A stretch of DNA of 64,000 nucleotides from FEB-7 sp963698265 (GCA_963698265.1 CAVOQC010000002.1:248001-312000); one strand, 5' to 3'; counted from the stretch's first letter, positions 27,729-37,796 are shown. Made by a program: numbers and translations. Notes: generated from the letters alone by a model not told the origin.

Positions 27729-27789
27729 CTGGTAATATCCGCCACTTTCTCGCCGCGGGTGCGCCCGCCGTTCCGGAAAGGCCCTGTTC

Positions 27790-28113
27790 ATGACGTATGT
27801 GGTCACCGAGTCCTGCATCAAGTGCAAGTACACCGACTGCGTCGACGTGTGCCCGGTGGACTGTTTCCGCGAAGGTCCCAATATCCTCGTGATCGACCCC
27901 GACGAGTGCATCGACTGCACGCTGTGCGTGGCCGAATGCCCCGTGGAGGCCATCTTCGCGGAAGACGACGTCCCGGCCGACCAGAAGGACTTCATTGCCC
28001 TCAACGCGGAACTGAGCAAGAACTGGAAGCCGCTTGTCGAACGCAAGGACGCGCCAGCGGACGCGGACGAGTGGAAGAGCGTCAAGGACAAGCGTCACCT
28101 CATCGAGAAGTGA
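27790..28113 (+). CDS. fdxA: Seven-iron ferredoxin (3Fe-4S/4Fe-4S), FdxA
   Basis: 107 residues. The cysteine pattern is C-x2-C-x4-C-x3-C-PVDCF at the N-terminus (ESCIKCKYTDCVDVCPVDC), then CIDCTLCVAECPVEAI. This is the 7Fe Azotobacter-type ferredoxin, in which the first site holds a 3Fe-4S cluster. The C-terminal ~45 residues form the usual extension (LSKNWKPLVERKDAP). It is a soluble electron carrier; the partner is unknown. AAAGG precedes the ATG. It is divergent from trxA and convergent with cydB (24 bp apart). Confidence 0.95.
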   Translation: MTYVVTESCIKCKYTDCVDVCPVDCFREGPNILVIDPDECIDCTLCVAECPVEAIFAEDDVPADQKDFIALNAELSKNWKPLVERKDAPADADEWKSVKDKRHLIEK

Positions 28114-28137
28114 CGAAGGGGCGCTGCGTTCCGCGCC

Positions 28138-29124
28138 CTAGTCGTAGAGGCCCGCCCTGGCCTTTCCGCGGAACACCCAGTACGAGATGGCCGAATAGGC
28201 CACGATGAAGGGCAGCACGATGAGTGCGCCCGCGAGCACGAACTTGAGCGAGGATGGATGGGCCGCCGCCTCCCAGATCGTGAGCTTGTCGATCACCACG
28301 TAGGGAAAGAGGCTGTAGGCGAGGCCGAGGAAGCTGATCGCGAAGATTGCCACCGAGGCCGCGAACGGCTGCCAGTCGCGGCCCCCTTCGCCCCTTGCGA
28401 TCCGGCCCGTGGAGCGCCAGACGATGAATCCCGCCCAGAGGCAGGCGGCCGGCAGGGCGAGCAGCGCGAGGGTGCGGGGAAAGTCGAACCACTTCGCGCG
28501 CACGGTCTCGCTCACCAGCGGCGTGGCGAGGCTCACGAGGCCCACGCCGAGCGCGACCCAGAGCAGGCCCCAGCGCGACCACGCCAGCGCCTTGCGCTGC
28601 AGTTCGCCTTCCGTCTTGAAGACGAGCCAGGTCGCCCCGAGCAGCACGTAGCCCCCGCAGACGCTGGCGCCGACGACCATCGCGAACAGCAGGTAGCCGA
28701 AGCCTTGCTCGAACCCGGTGATGTAGCGCCCGAGCATGAGGCCCTGGGAAAACGACGCCAGGAAGGAGCCGGCCCAGAAGAGCCAGTTCCACAGCTCGCG
28801 GTGCCAGCCAAGCGCCTTCATGCGCAACTCGAACGCGACGCCGCGGAACATGAGGCCAATCAGCATCGCGACCACCGGCAGGTAGAGCGCGCCCAGCACC
28901 ACGCCGTGCGCGCGCGGAAAGGCGATCAGGAGGATGCCAACGCCCAGCACGAGCCAGGTCTCGTTCGCGTCCCAGAAGGGCCCGATGGAGGACACCATCA
29001 CCGACTGCTCGCCTGGGCTTGCCGCCGGCATGAGCATGCCCACGCCGAGGTCGTAGCCGTCGAGCACCACGTAGGCGAGCACGGACACGCCCATCAGCAC
29101 CATGAAGATCAGCGCGAGATCCAT
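28138..29124 (-). CDS. cydB: Cytochrome bd-type quinol oxidase subunit II
   Basis: 328 residues with eight or nine helices. It begins with the conserved VLDGYDLGVGML and GPFWDANETWLVLGVGILL motifs of CydB/CioB, followed by FRGVAFELR. CydB pairs with CydA to hold the haems and quinol site. It starts 10 bp after cydA. The short length and the partner's short Q-loop fit the cyanide-insensitive (CIO) branch. No cydX-like microprotein gene fits in the 24 bp between cydB and fdxA, and no cydCD assembly genes are in the window. Confidence 0.94.
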   Translation of the reverse strand: MDLALIFMVLMGVSVLAYVVLDGYDLGVGMLMPAASPGEQSVMVSSIGPFWDANETWLVLGVGILLIAFPRAHGVVLGALYLPVVAMLIGLMFRGVAFELRMKALGWHRELWNWLFWAGSFLASFSQGLMLGRYITGFEQGFGYLLFAMVVGASVCGGYVLLGATWLVFKTEGELQRKALAWSRWGLLWVALGVGLVSLATPLVSETVRAKWFDFPRTLALLALPAACLWAGFIVWRSTGRIARGEGGRDWQPFAASVAIFAISFLGLAYSLFPYVVIDKLTIWEAAAHPSSLKFVLAGALIVLPFIVAYSAISYWVFRGKARAGLYD

Positions 29125-29134
29125 CGTCTTCTCC

Positions 29135-30487
29135 TCAGTCCGCTGCCGCGCCTGCGGCGGATGCGCCAGGCACGGACTTCGCGGCAGCCGCCTCCGCCCC
29201 CTCGCCGGCGAGGTGGGTGAGGACGACCATGTAGGCGACGAACATCGCCGCGTAGGTGAGCCCGTAGCCGGTGAGGCTCACGCCCAGCTGCGCCCCCGTG
29301 ATCTCGCCGACGGCCTCGCGCGTGCGCAGGACGCCGTGCACGAGCCAGGGCTGGCGTCCGATCTCGGTGACGATCCATCCCGACAGGGTGGCCACCCATC
29401 CGGAAAAGGTGAACGCCGCGAGCGTCCAGAGGAGCGGGCGCGACGGCGCGCGGCCCGTTCGCGTGACCCAGGCGGCGAACCACGAAAGCGCGATCATCGC
29501 CACCCCCAGGCCCACCATGATGCGAAAGGCATAGAACACCGGCGCCACCGGCGGGTGATCGTCGCCGAACGCGTCCAGGCCCTGCAGCGTCGCCCCGGGG
29601 TCGTGCTTGAGGATGAGGCTGGCGACGTAGGGAAGCTCGATGGCGTAGTCGTTGGTCCTCGTCTTCTCGTTCGGGATCGCGAAGAGCACCAGCGGCACGC
29701 CGGATTCCGTGTGCCATATCGCCTCCATGGCGGCGATCTTCGCCGGCTGGTGCTTCAGCGTGTTCAGCCCGTGGAAATCGCCGACCACCGTCTGCACAGG
29801 CGCGAGAATCGCGCCCATCAGCACCCCCACGCGCAGGGTGCGGCGCGCCGTCTCGTCCGAGGCGACCCGCAGGAGCCTCCACGCCGAGAGCCCCGCCACC
29901 ACGAAGGCCGCGGTGAGTCCCGAGGCGATCATCATGTGCGTGAAGCGGTACGGAAACGAGGGATTGAAGATCACCTCGAACCAGTCGCGGGCGATCCACT
30001 GGCCGCCATCGAGCATGTGGCCCGCCGGCGTCTGCATCCACGAGTTGAGGGCGAGAATCCAGAACGCGGAGAGCGAGGTTCCCAGCGCCACCAGGGCCGT
30101 GGCGCCGATATGCGCCCAGGCGGGAACGCGGTTCATGCCGAAGAGCATCACGCCCAGGAAGGTGGCCTCGAGAAAGAACGCGGTGAGCACCTCGTAACCC
30201 AGGAGCGGCCCGGCGATGGCGCCCACCGAGTTCATGTAGCCGGGCCAGTTGGTGCCGAACTGGAAGGACATCACGATTCCCGTGACCACGCCCATCGCGA
30301 ACGTGAGCGCGAAGATCTTGGTCCAGAGCTTGTACGTCCGCAGCCACCCCGCGTCCCGGGTGCGATGGTAGGCGATGCGAAAGCCCAGCAGGATCCACGC
30401 GAGTGCGATCGTGAGGCTGGGAAACAGGATGTGGAAGGCGATGTTCAGCCCGAACTGCGCGCGGGCTAGGAGCAGTGGATCGTCCAT
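29135..30487 (-). CDS. cydA: Cytochrome bd-type quinol oxidase subunit I
   Basis: 450 residues. H19 (LNIAFHILFPSLTI) is the haem b595 ligand. FQFGTNWPGY and the GR-x-PW element (VTEIGRQPWLVHG) are seen. E. coli CydA has 522 residues, so the Q-loop is short, as in CioA-type oxidases, which are often cyanide-insensitive. It reduces O2 to water with ubiquinol, without proton pumping, at high oxygen affinity. A TAGAAT -10-like box lies at 30516-30521, 28 nt before the ATG on this strand, with no good -35. cydB follows 10 bp downstream. Confidence 0.94.
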   Translation of the reverse strand: MDDPLLLARAQFGLNIAFHILFPSLTIALAWILLGFRIAYHRTRDAGWLRTYKLWTKIFALTFAMGVVTGIVMSFQFGTNWPGYMNSVGAIAGPLLGYEVLTAFFLEATFLGVMLFGMNRVPAWAHIGATALVALGTSLSAFWILALNSWMQTPAGHMLDGGQWIARDWFEVIFNPSFPYRFTHMMIASGLTAAFVVAGLSAWRLLRVASDETARRTLRVGVLMGAILAPVQTVVGDFHGLNTLKHQPAKIAAMEAIWHTESGVPLVLFAIPNEKTRTNDYAIELPYVASLILKHDPGATLQGLDAFGDDHPPVAPVFYAFRIMVGLGVAMIALSWFAAWVTRTGRAPSRPLLWTLAAFTFSGWVATLSGWIVTEIGRQPWLVHGVLRTREAVGEITGAQLGVSLTGYGLTYAAMFVAYMVVLTHLAGEGAEAAAAKSVPGASAAGAAAD

Positions 30488-30572
30488 GGCGGGCCCCGGT
30501 GTGGCTCGTCACCGGATTCTAACGCAGCGCGATTCCCGCCGCCGTGGCCGGCGGGTGGGGAGGCGGCGGGAC

Positions 30573-32807
30573 TCATTGGAGCGATCTCGCGATCGTCGGG
30601 TGGCCCCTGAACTCCCGCAGGAAGGTCTCGTACTCGTCCCGGATCGCGATGCCCATCCGGCCCGCGCACTCCGCGTCTCCGCGTCGCCAGGCCGACTCGG
30701 CCGCCGCCGCGAGCCGCGTGAGGCGGACCGCTCCGAAGCGGCCGAAGGTCGACTTAAGCGAGTGCGCGGCCCTCTCGACCTCGGCCGGGTCCGATCCGGA
30801 CGACACGCGATCGACGAGTGCCGGCGTCGTGGCGAGAAAGGTGCTCACGAGCGTGCGCATCAGGCCGGGTGAGTCGCGGTCGAGCAGGACCAGCTCGTCG
30901 AGGACGGAGCAGTCGAAGGCGGGCTCGGCGGGCAGGGCCGGGGAGGCTTCCCGGGGGGACGCATCCGGCAAACTCGCGCCCCCGGCCGCCCGGGCGATCG
31001 TCTCCAGCAGGTCCCGGCGATTGATGGGCTTGGCGAGAAATCCCTCCATTCCGGCGGCCAGGCAACGCTCCCGGTCGCCCTCCATTGCGTTCGCGGTGAG
31101 GGCGACGATCGGCGTGTGGCGCCCCGATCCGGCGTCATGCCGGCGAATGGCCTTCGTTGCCTCCAGGCCGCCCATGACCGGCATCTGGCAATCCATGAGC
31201 ACGCAATCGAAGTGCGCGGCCGCGCAACAGGCCACCGCCTGCGCACCGTCGACCGCGACGGTCACCTGGTGTCCCGCGGCCTCGAGCATGGAGCGTGCGA
31301 CGAGCCGGTTGACTTCGTTGTCCTCGGCGAGCAGCACGTTCAGTCGGCGAGCCGGCATCGAGGCGGGGGCAGGAACCTCCGCGGCGGCGGGCGCGGTTCG
31401 TTCGGCGGGCAGACGCAGGCGCACATGGAAGGCGAAGACCGATCCCCGTCCGTCGGAGCTGGTCGCGAGCACGTCGCCGCCCATGGCCCGGGTGAGCTGG
31501 CGGACGATGTAGAGGCCCAGCCCCGTTCCCCCGTGCCGCCGGGTGTCCGAGTCGTCGGCCTGCACGAACGGCTGGAAGAGCCCGGCGAGCTTTTCCGCCC
31601 CGATGCCGACGCCGCTGTCGATCACGCGCGCGTAGAGGTCGACGCTCGCGTTTCCGGCGACCGGCTCGGCGAGCACTTCGATCGAGACCCGGCCACGATC
31701 CGTGAACTTGATGGCGTTCCCCACGAGGTTCACGAAGACCTGCCGCAGCCGCGCCTCGTCGCCCATCAGCCGGTCCGGAACCTCCGCAGCGATGCTCACC
31801 TCGAAGCCGAGCGATTTCGCCGCCGCCATGGGCAGGAGCATCGCGCGCACCTGCGCGACGAGCGCGCGCGGCTCGAAGACCTTTTCCACGAGCTCGAACC
31901 GCCCGGCCTCTATCCGCGAGACGTCGAGCATGTCGTTGATGAGCTGCAGGAGCCCTTGCGCGGAGTGGTAGATACCGCTGGCGCGCTCGCGCTGGGCCGC
32001 GTCGAGCTTCGAGTCGAGCAGCAGTTCGCTCAAGCCCAGCACCGCGCTCATGGGCGTGCGGATTTCGTGGCTCATGTTGGCGAGGAACTGCGACTTCGAC
32101 CGGTTTGCCGACTCCGCCTCGTCGCGTGCACGTGCGTAGCGCCGGGCGAGTTCGCGTACCTCGATCTGCTTGCGCAGCGAATCCACGATCGAGTTCTGGT
32201 AGCTGCGCGCGACGATCAGGAGCATGACGAGGTAGATGATCGCGGCCGAGCCCACGAGGACGCTCGGGGGGTCGCCGCGGAGGAAGAGCGCCGCCGCGAA
32301 CGGCAGGAGGCCGCTGCACGTGAATCCCGCGTAGACGGGCCAGACCGCACCCAGCGCGATCAGCGCCCCCGCGGGAATGGCCGCGATAATGAAGGCGTGC
32401 ACGAAGAATATTTCCGGTTGACCGGCCCGCGGGTCGACCCACATCGCGGCGATGCCCCACGTGAGCCCGGTTGCCGCCGTGAGAACACCATGCGTCCAGA
32501 GCCACCGCGTGACGGCATGGGGCCGGGAGAGCCTCGCGCGATGGATCTCGAGGAAGGCGAGGCGCAGCGCGGACAGGCCCAGCATGATGGCCAGCCAGGC
32601 CTTGAGGTGGTGCCGGGCGACCATGCTGTCCAGGGTGAGGTAGTAGAGAAAGGCCACCAACGCCGTGGTGATCGCTCCCGCCACGCTGGATCCGACGAAA
32701 AGGCGTGTTCGCTCGAGCAGCAGCGTGCGGTCGAGCGACGCTTGCGCCTGCGAATCGGCAGGCGGTTCGCGGAGACCGGCGACCATCGGGCCGTCGGCCG
32801 CAATCAT
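30573..32807 (-). CDS. Hybrid sensor histidine kinase (HisKA-HATPase-REC-HPt)
   Basis: 744 residues. About six N-terminal helices (35-200) form a membrane sensor. HisKA has H248 (NMSHEIRTP). HATPase_c covers about 355-480. A receiver domain has its phospho-acceptor at D539 (MDCQMPVMGG). A C-terminal HPt domain carries H682 (AAHSLKS). This is a complete BarA/ArcB-like phosphorelay that needs an external response regulator, and none is adjacent. I chose the ATG at 32807 because the first helix follows soon after; the longer upstream frame is low-complexity. It lies 169 bp behind another histidine kinase on the same strand. Confidence 0.87.
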   Translation of the reverse strand: MIAADGPMVAGLREPPADSQAQASLDRTLLLERTRLFVGSSVAGAITTALVAFLYYLTLDSMVARHHLKAWLAIMLGLSALRLAFLEIHRARLSRPHAVTRWLWTHGVLTAATGLTWGIAAMWVDPRAGQPEIFFVHAFIIAAIPAGALIALGAVWPVYAGFTCSGLLPFAAALFLRGDPPSVLVGSAAIIYLVMLLIVARSYQNSIVDSLRKQIEVRELARRYARARDEAESANRSKSQFLANMSHEIRTPMSAVLGLSELLLDSKLDAAQRERASGIYHSAQGLLQLINDMLDVSRIEAGRFELVEKVFEPRALVAQVRAMLLPMAAAKSLGFEVSIAAEVPDRLMGDEARLRQVFVNLVGNAIKFTDRGRVSIEVLAEPVAGNASVDLYARVIDSGVGIGAEKLAGLFQPFVQADDSDTRRHGGTGLGLYIVRQLTRAMGGDVLATSSDGRGSVFAFHVRLRLPAERTAPAAAEVPAPASMPARRLNVLLAEDNEVNRLVARSMLEAAGHQVTVAVDGAQAVACCAAAHFDCVLMDCQMPVMGGLEATKAIRRHDAGSGRHTPIVALTANAMEGDRERCLAAGMEGFLAKPINRRDLLETIARAAGGASLPDASPREASPALPAEPAFDCSVLDELVLLDRDSPGLMRTLVSTFLATTPALVDRVSSGSDPAEVERAAHSLKSTFGRFGAVRLTRLAAAAESAWRRGDAECAGRMGIAIRDEYETFLREFRGHPTIARSLQ

Positions 32808-32976
32808 GCCGGCGCCTGCGTGAGAATGCCTGTCATGGTGCGCTTTCGGGGGCTTTTCGGGCGTTCCCCCTTCGTGCGCGAATAATACGCCTGCCGCGGC
32901 AGGGCCAAGTTCCGGATTGGCGCCCGTTTCGGGGCCTGCACCGCGGATCGATTCCCGCCTCGGTCTTGTGGCGGCG

Positions 32977-34497
32977 TTATCCGAGGGTAAAACGGAATGT
33001 CGCACCCCGCCCCACCTCGCTGTGCGCCCAGACGCGCCCCCCATGGCGGCGCACGATGCGCTCGACGATCGCGAGGCCCACGCCGGTTCCCTCGAATTGC
33101 GCGGACGGATGCAGGCGGCTGAAGACCTCGAAGAGCTTCTCCGCATACTGCATCTCGAAGCCCACGCCGTTGTCACGCACGAAGTACGCGCCATCCAGCG
33201 GGTCCTGGCCGATCTCGATTGCCACGGGATCGCGGCCGCGCGAGTACTTCAGGGCATTCGAGAGCAGGTTTCGCCAGACCTGGCGGACGAGGCCCGGGTC
33301 GCCCCGGCAGTCGGCGAGCGGACCCACGACGATGTCGTGGCGCGTCGCGCCATCCCGGGGCAGCAACTCGGCCAGGACCTCGCGCGCGAGCGCTTCCATC
33401 GGCACGACCTCGCGCCCCAGTTCCTTGCGGACCACGCGCGCGAAGTCGAGAAGATCGTCGATCAGGTCCCCCATGTGCTGGGCGTTGCGCGCGATCTGTT
33501 CGAGGTGCCGCCTCGACTCGGCCGGCAGGTCGGTGCCCGCGTCCTCGCAGACCATGTGCGCGTGGCCGTTCAGGGCGCGAAGCGGCGCGCGAAGGTCGTG
33601 CGATATCGTGTAGCAGAACGCGTCGAGTTCCCGCACCGAATCGCGAAGCTCCGCGGTGCGCTCCTCGACGCGGCGCTCGAGCTCGGCATTCACGTTGCGG
33701 GCAGCCTCGTCGGCCGCCTTGCGCTCCCGGATGTCGGAGACGAGCGTGAGGATCGCGGGCCCGTCGCCCCAGTCGACCCGCTCGTTGGCCACCTGGACCC
33801 AGACGGGCTCGCCGTCGCGGGGAACGATCCGGATCTCGTAGCGGGCGGGCAGCGTCTCGCCCGCGCTGCGGCGGCGGTGGCGATCCTGCACGGCGTCCCG
33901 GAACTCGGGATGGATGTACGGCCCGAACTCCGTCCCGACGAGTTCCTCGCGCGGCGCGCCCAGCAGCCGCTCGACCGTCCGATTGGCGTACGCGAACCTG
34001 CCTTCGCGCAGGATCATGACGCCCTCGGAGAGCATCTCCGCGACGGTCATGTAGCGCCTCTCGGATGTCCGGAGCGCCTCGAGCGCGGCCTGCCCTGCAC
34101 GGGCAACGGCCTCGGCCGTGGCAGCACGCACCGCGGATGCGGCCGCACGGTCCGCGCCGCGCTTCAGCGATCCCACGAGCAGGACCATAGCGGGCGTTGC
34201 GATCGCCCAGACCAGCACGCGCCAGAAGTTCTCGGCGGTGTACCGGAAGGGTTCCCCGGGGATGGAGAAGCTCCACGAGAAATAGACCCAGGCGAGCGCG
34301 GCGCTGAGCATTCCCCACGACAGCCCTCCGGTGAACGCCGCGAACACGACCGCCAGGACCACGATGGCCGGGGGGTTGGGTATGCGAAAGCCCGCCACCG
34401 CCAGTATCTCGAGGGCGACGATGGCGAAGAGCGTGAGCGCGGCCCCGGACCAGGCGGGGAGTTTCTCCAGCGACGGTCGGTCTGTCTCGTGTTTCAC
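32977..34497 (-). CDS. PAS-domain sensor histidine kinase (phytochrome/cyanobacterial type)
   Basis: 506 residues. Three or four N-terminal helices (about 15-110, MASE/DUF4118-like) are followed by a coiled coil and a PAS-PAC domain (about 145-265: YMTVAEMLSEGVMILREGRF ... VSDIRERK). HisKA has H300 (YTISHDLRAPLRALNG), and HATPase_c ends with GTGVGLAIVERIVRRHGG. The HDLRAPLR form belongs to the cyanobacterial-phytochrome type HisKA family. I chose the GTG at 34497, just before the first helix; no ATG is available there. It sits 98 bp behind the RND permease gene and has no adjacent response regulator. Confidence 0.85.
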   Translation of the reverse strand: MKHETDRPSLEKLPAWSGAALTLFAIVALEILAVAGFRIPNPPAIVVLAVVFAAFTGGLSWGMLSAALAWVYFSWSFSIPGEPFRYTAENFWRVLVWAIATPAMVLLVGSLKRGADRAAASAVRAATAEAVARAGQAALEALRTSERRYMTVAEMLSEGVMILREGRFAYANRTVERLLGAPREELVGTEFGPYIHPEFRDAVQDRHRRRSAGETLPARYEIRIVPRDGEPVWVQVANERVDWGDGPAILTLVSDIRERKAADEAARNVNAELERRVEERTAELRDSVRELDAFCYTISHDLRAPLRALNGHAHMVCEDAGTDLPAESRRHLEQIARNAQHMGDLIDDLLDFARVVRKELGREVVPMEALAREVLAELLPRDGATRHDIVVGPLADCRGDPGLVRQVWRNLLSNALKYSRGRDPVAIEIGQDPLDGAYFVRDNGVGFEMQYAEKLFEVFSRLHPSAQFEGTGVGLAIVERIVRRHGGRVWAHSEVGRGATFRFTLG

Positions 34498-34595
34498 GGG
34501 CCGGTCGGTCCGCGCGCAGGCCGCAATGTCCGGCCTGCCTGCGACGCGTTCAGGGTGTCGGGGCGGGCGCCCGAGAAGAGCGCCCCGGTCCCATG

Positions 34596-37500
34596 CTACG
34601 CGAAGCGGGCGCGAAAGGCCGCGTAGTAGAGCACCGGGATCACCACGAGCGTGAGCACGGTGGACACGAGAATGCCGAAGATGAGCGAGATTGCGAGGCC
34701 GTTGAAAATCGGGTCGTCCAGGATGAAGCCTGCTCCCATCATCGCGGCGAGCGCCGTGAGCGCGATGGGCTTGGCGCGCGCCGCGGCCGACTGCATGACC
34801 GCGTCCTGGAAGGCCACGCCCTCCGCGACCTTCAGGTTGACGAAGTCGACGAGCAGGATCGAGTTCCTCACGATGATGCCGGCGAGCGCGATCATGCCGA
34901 TCATCGAGGTGGCGGTGAAGTGGGCCCCGAGGAGCGCGTGCCCCGGCATCACCCCGATCACCGTGAGCGGGATCGGCGCCATGATCACCAGCGGCACGAG
35001 GTAGGAGCGGAACTGCGCGACCACGAGGAGGTAGATGAGCACGAGCCCCACGGCGTAGGCGAGCCCCATGTCGCGGAAGGTCTCGTAGGTCACCTGCCAC
35101 TCGCCGTCCCACTTCACCGCGTACTGGCGGTAGGGGTCCGACGGCTGGCGGATGAAGTACTCGCCGAGGACGCCGCCGTCCTCGAGGGCGCGGCCGGCGA
35201 CCCTGCCGCGCGCGGCGAACATGCCGTAGAGCGGGCTGTCGGTGCGCCCCGCCTGGTCGGCGACCACGTAGACGACCGGAAGCAGGTTCTTGTGATAGAC
35301 GGGCCGCTCGCGGTCGTTGCGGACGACCCGCACCAGTTCGGACATCGGCACCAGGGCACCGTCGGCCGCGCGCAGCGTGAGCTTCAGGAACTCGGCAAGT
35401 TCTCCCTGCTGCTCGGCGGGAAGCGTGAGCCGCACCGGCACCTCGTACTTCGAGTGGCCGTCGTGCAGCGGCGTGGCATCCATGCCGGAGAGCCCGGCGC
35501 GCATCGTCTCCACCACGTCGCGGCGGGATACGCCCGCGATAGCCGCCCGGCCCTGGTCCACCTTGAGGACGATCCGCGGCGCCGGGTCGTCGACCGTGTC
35601 GTCGATGCCCACGATGTCGGGTGTCGAGGCAAGCGCCTCGCGGACCTGCTTCGCGACGCGGATGCGACCGGCCTCCTCGGGCCCGTAGATCTCCGCGACG
35701 ATCGGCGAGAGCACCGGCGGCCCCGGCGGGACCTCGATCACCTTTACCTTCGCGCCCCATCGCCGGCCGATTTCCTCCAGCGCGGGCCGTGCCGCCGCCG
35801 CGATCTCGTGGCTCTTGCGGCTGCGCTTCGACTTGTCGGCGAGGTTCACCTGCAGGTCGCCCTGCTCGGAGAGGCTGCGCAGGTAGTACTGGCGCACGAG
35901 CCCGTTGAAGTTGATGGGAGAGGCGAGGCCGGCGTAGGCCTGGTAGCTCGTCACCTCGGGGATGGCCGAGACGTGCGCGCCGAGCTCGCGCAGCGCCCCC
36001 GCCGTCGCCTCCACCGGCGTCCCCGCGGGCATGTCGACCACCACCTGGAACTCCGACTTGTTGTCGAAGGGGAGCATCTTGAGTATCACGAGCTTCACCC
36101 CGGCGAGCCCTGCGGAGAGCGCGATGGCCACGGCGATGGCCAGCCCCAGGCGGCGGCGGTTGCGGGCCGCCTGCGGAGCCGTGATGAAGCGCCCCAGGAG
36201 CGCGCCGAAGAAGCGCTCGAGCCTCGCGTCCAGCGCCGAGGCGCTCTCGTGGCCGTGGGCGGCCAGGAGCTTCAGGGCGAGCCACGGCGTGACCGTGAAG
36301 GCGATCGCGAGCGACAGCAGCATCCCCATGCTCGCGTTGATCGGGATGGGGCTCATGTAGGGGCCCATGAGGCCCGTGACGAAGGCCATCGGCAGGAGCG
36401 CGGCGATGACCGTGAAGGTGGCGAGGATGGTGGGCCCGCCCACCTCGTCCACGGCGGCCGGGATGAGGCCGGCCAGCGGCCCGCCCTTGAGCCCGCGGTG
36501 GCGGTGGATGTTCTCCACGACCACGATCGCGTCGTCGACGAGGATGCCGATGGAGAAGATGAGCGCGAAGAGCGAGACGCGGTTCAGGGTGAAGCCCCAG
36601 GCCCAGGAGGCGAAGAGGGTGGTGGCGAGGGTGAGCACCACCGCGAGGCCGACGATCACCGCCTCGCGCCGTCCCAGCGTGGCGAAGACGAGCACCACCA
36701 CGGACAGGGTGGCGAAGACGAGCTTCTTGATGAGACTCTGCGCCTTGTCGTCGGCCGTCGCGCCGTAGTTGCGCGTGACGGTCGCGTGCACGTCGGCGGG
36801 AATGAGGGTGCCGCGCAGCTCGTCGACCCGCTGCATCACGCGGCTCGCGACGTCGACGGCGTTCTCCCCGGGCTTCTTGGTGACCTGGAGCGTCACGGCG
36901 GGATGCTCGCCCGGCGCGGCGCCCTTCCCGGCCGCGGGGCCCGCCGCGGTCCAGACGTAGCGCGAGGGCTGGTCCGGCCCGTCGATCACCTCGGCCACGT
37001 CGGCGAGGTAGACGGGGCTCCTCTCCTGGACGCCGACCACGAGCGAGCGCACGTCGGCTGCGCTCTCGAGGTAGTTGCCGGTCTCGATCGCGATCTCGCG
37101 GTTGTCGCGCACGAGCTTGCCGGTGGGCGCGGTGACGTTCGAGAGCTGCAGCGCGTTGCGCACGTCGAGCGCGGTCACGCCGTGGGAGGCGAGGCGGTCG
37201 GCGTCGAGGAGCACGCGAACGACCCGCCCCGGGCCGCCGAGCGTCTGCACCTCGCGGGTGCCTGCAACCCGCTTGATTTCCGCCTCGAGCGCGTGCGCCA
37301 CGCGCTCGAGCTCGAAGGCGCCCTTCGTCTCGTCGTCGCTCCAGAGCGCGAGGGTGACCACGGGCACGTCGTCGATGCCCTTGGGCTTGATGACGGGCTC
37401 GAGGATGCCGAGCTCGGGAGGCGCCCAGTCGCGGTTGGCGCTCATCGTGTCGCGCAGCCGCACGATGGCGTCTATGCGCGGCACGCCGACCTTGAACTGC

Positions 37501-37787
37501 ACCGTGAGGATGGAGATCCCGGGGCGAGAGACCGAGTACACGTGCTCGATGCCCTCCATCTGGGAGAGCACCTGCTCGGCGGGCGTGGAGACGAGCGATT
37601 CCACGTCCGCGACCGAGGCGCCGGGGAACGGGATGAACACGTTCGCCATCGTCACGTTGATCTGCGGCTCCTCCTCACGCGGCGTCACGGCCACGGCGAA
37701 GAGACCCAGCAGGAAGGCGACCAGCGCGACGAGCGGCGTGAGCTGCGAATCCTGGAAGTAGCGCGCGACGCGCCCGGAGATTCCCAC
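34596..37787 (-). CDS. Efflux RND transporter permease subunit
   Basis: 1063 residues, the usual length. Twelve helices and two large periplasmic loops are seen, with the RND signatures PREEEPQINVTMA after helix 1, PGASVADVESLVSTPAEQVL and VNVTRNYG-type loop segments. The GILVDDAIVVVENIHRH segment of TM4 lies near residue 415. The sequence suits the HAE1/CzcA-like 'PREEEPQ' group found with YgaP/TrxC partners rather than AcrB proper. It is powered by protons and works with the adaptor encoded 9 bp upstream. No TolC-type gene is present here. The substrate is unknown; the operon context suggests a thiol or sulfur-related compound. Confidence 0.92.
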   Translation of the reverse strand: MGISGRVARYFQDSQLTPLVALVAFLLGLFAVAVTPREEEPQINVTMANVFIPFPGASVADVESLVSTPAEQVLSQMEGIEHVYSVSRPGISILTVQFKVGVPRIDAIVRLRDTMSANRDWAPPELGILEPVIKPKGIDDVPVVTLALWSDDETKGAFELERVAHALEAEIKRVAGTREVQTLGGPGRVVRVLLDADRLASHGVTALDVRNALQLSNVTAPTGKLVRDNREIAIETGNYLESAADVRSLVVGVQERSPVYLADVAEVIDGPDQPSRYVWTAAGPAAGKGAAPGEHPAVTLQVTKKPGENAVDVASRVMQRVDELRGTLIPADVHATVTRNYGATADDKAQSLIKKLVFATLSVVVLVFATLGRREAVIVGLAVVLTLATTLFASWAWGFTLNRVSLFALIFSIGILVDDAIVVVENIHRHRGLKGGPLAGLIPAAVDEVGGPTILATFTVIAALLPMAFVTGLMGPYMSPIPINASMGMLLSLAIAFTVTPWLALKLLAAHGHESASALDARLERFFGALLGRFITAPQAARNRRRLGLAIAVAIALSAGLAGVKLVILKMLPFDNKSEFQVVVDMPAGTPVEATAGALRELGAHVSAIPEVTSYQAYAGLASPINFNGLVRQYYLRSLSEQGDLQVNLADKSKRSRKSHEIAAAARPALEEIGRRWGAKVKVIEVPPGPPVLSPIVAEIYGPEEAGRIRVAKQVREALASTPDIVGIDDTVDDPAPRIVLKVDQGRAAIAGVSRRDVVETMRAGLSGMDATPLHDGHSKYEVPVRLTLPAEQQGELAEFLKLTLRAADGALVPMSELVRVVRNDRERPVYHKNLLPVVYVVADQAGRTDSPLYGMFAARGRVAGRALEDGGVLGEYFIRQPSDPYRQYAVKWDGEWQVTYETFRDMGLAYAVGLVLIYLLVVAQFRSYLVPLVIMAPIPLTVIGVMPGHALLGAHFTATSMIGMIALAGIIVRNSILLVDFVNLKVAEGVAFQDAVMQSAAARAKPIALTALAAMMGAGFILDDPIFNGLAISLIFGILVSTVLTLVVIPVLYYAAFRARFA

Positions 37788-37796
37788 GGCCCTCCC

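Noticed and set aside
28114..28137. cydX-like microprotein after cydB
   Set aside because: Only 24 bp separate cydB and the convergent ferredoxin gene; no room.
30573..33194. Longer form of the hybrid kinase starting at 33194
   Set aside because: The extra ~129 residues are Ser/Arg-rich with no domain and overlap the end of the PAS kinase.
34516..34538. 8-bp hairpin between the RND permease and the PAS kinase as a terminator
   Set aside because: No U-tract follows on the minus strand; such hairpins are common in GC-rich DNA.
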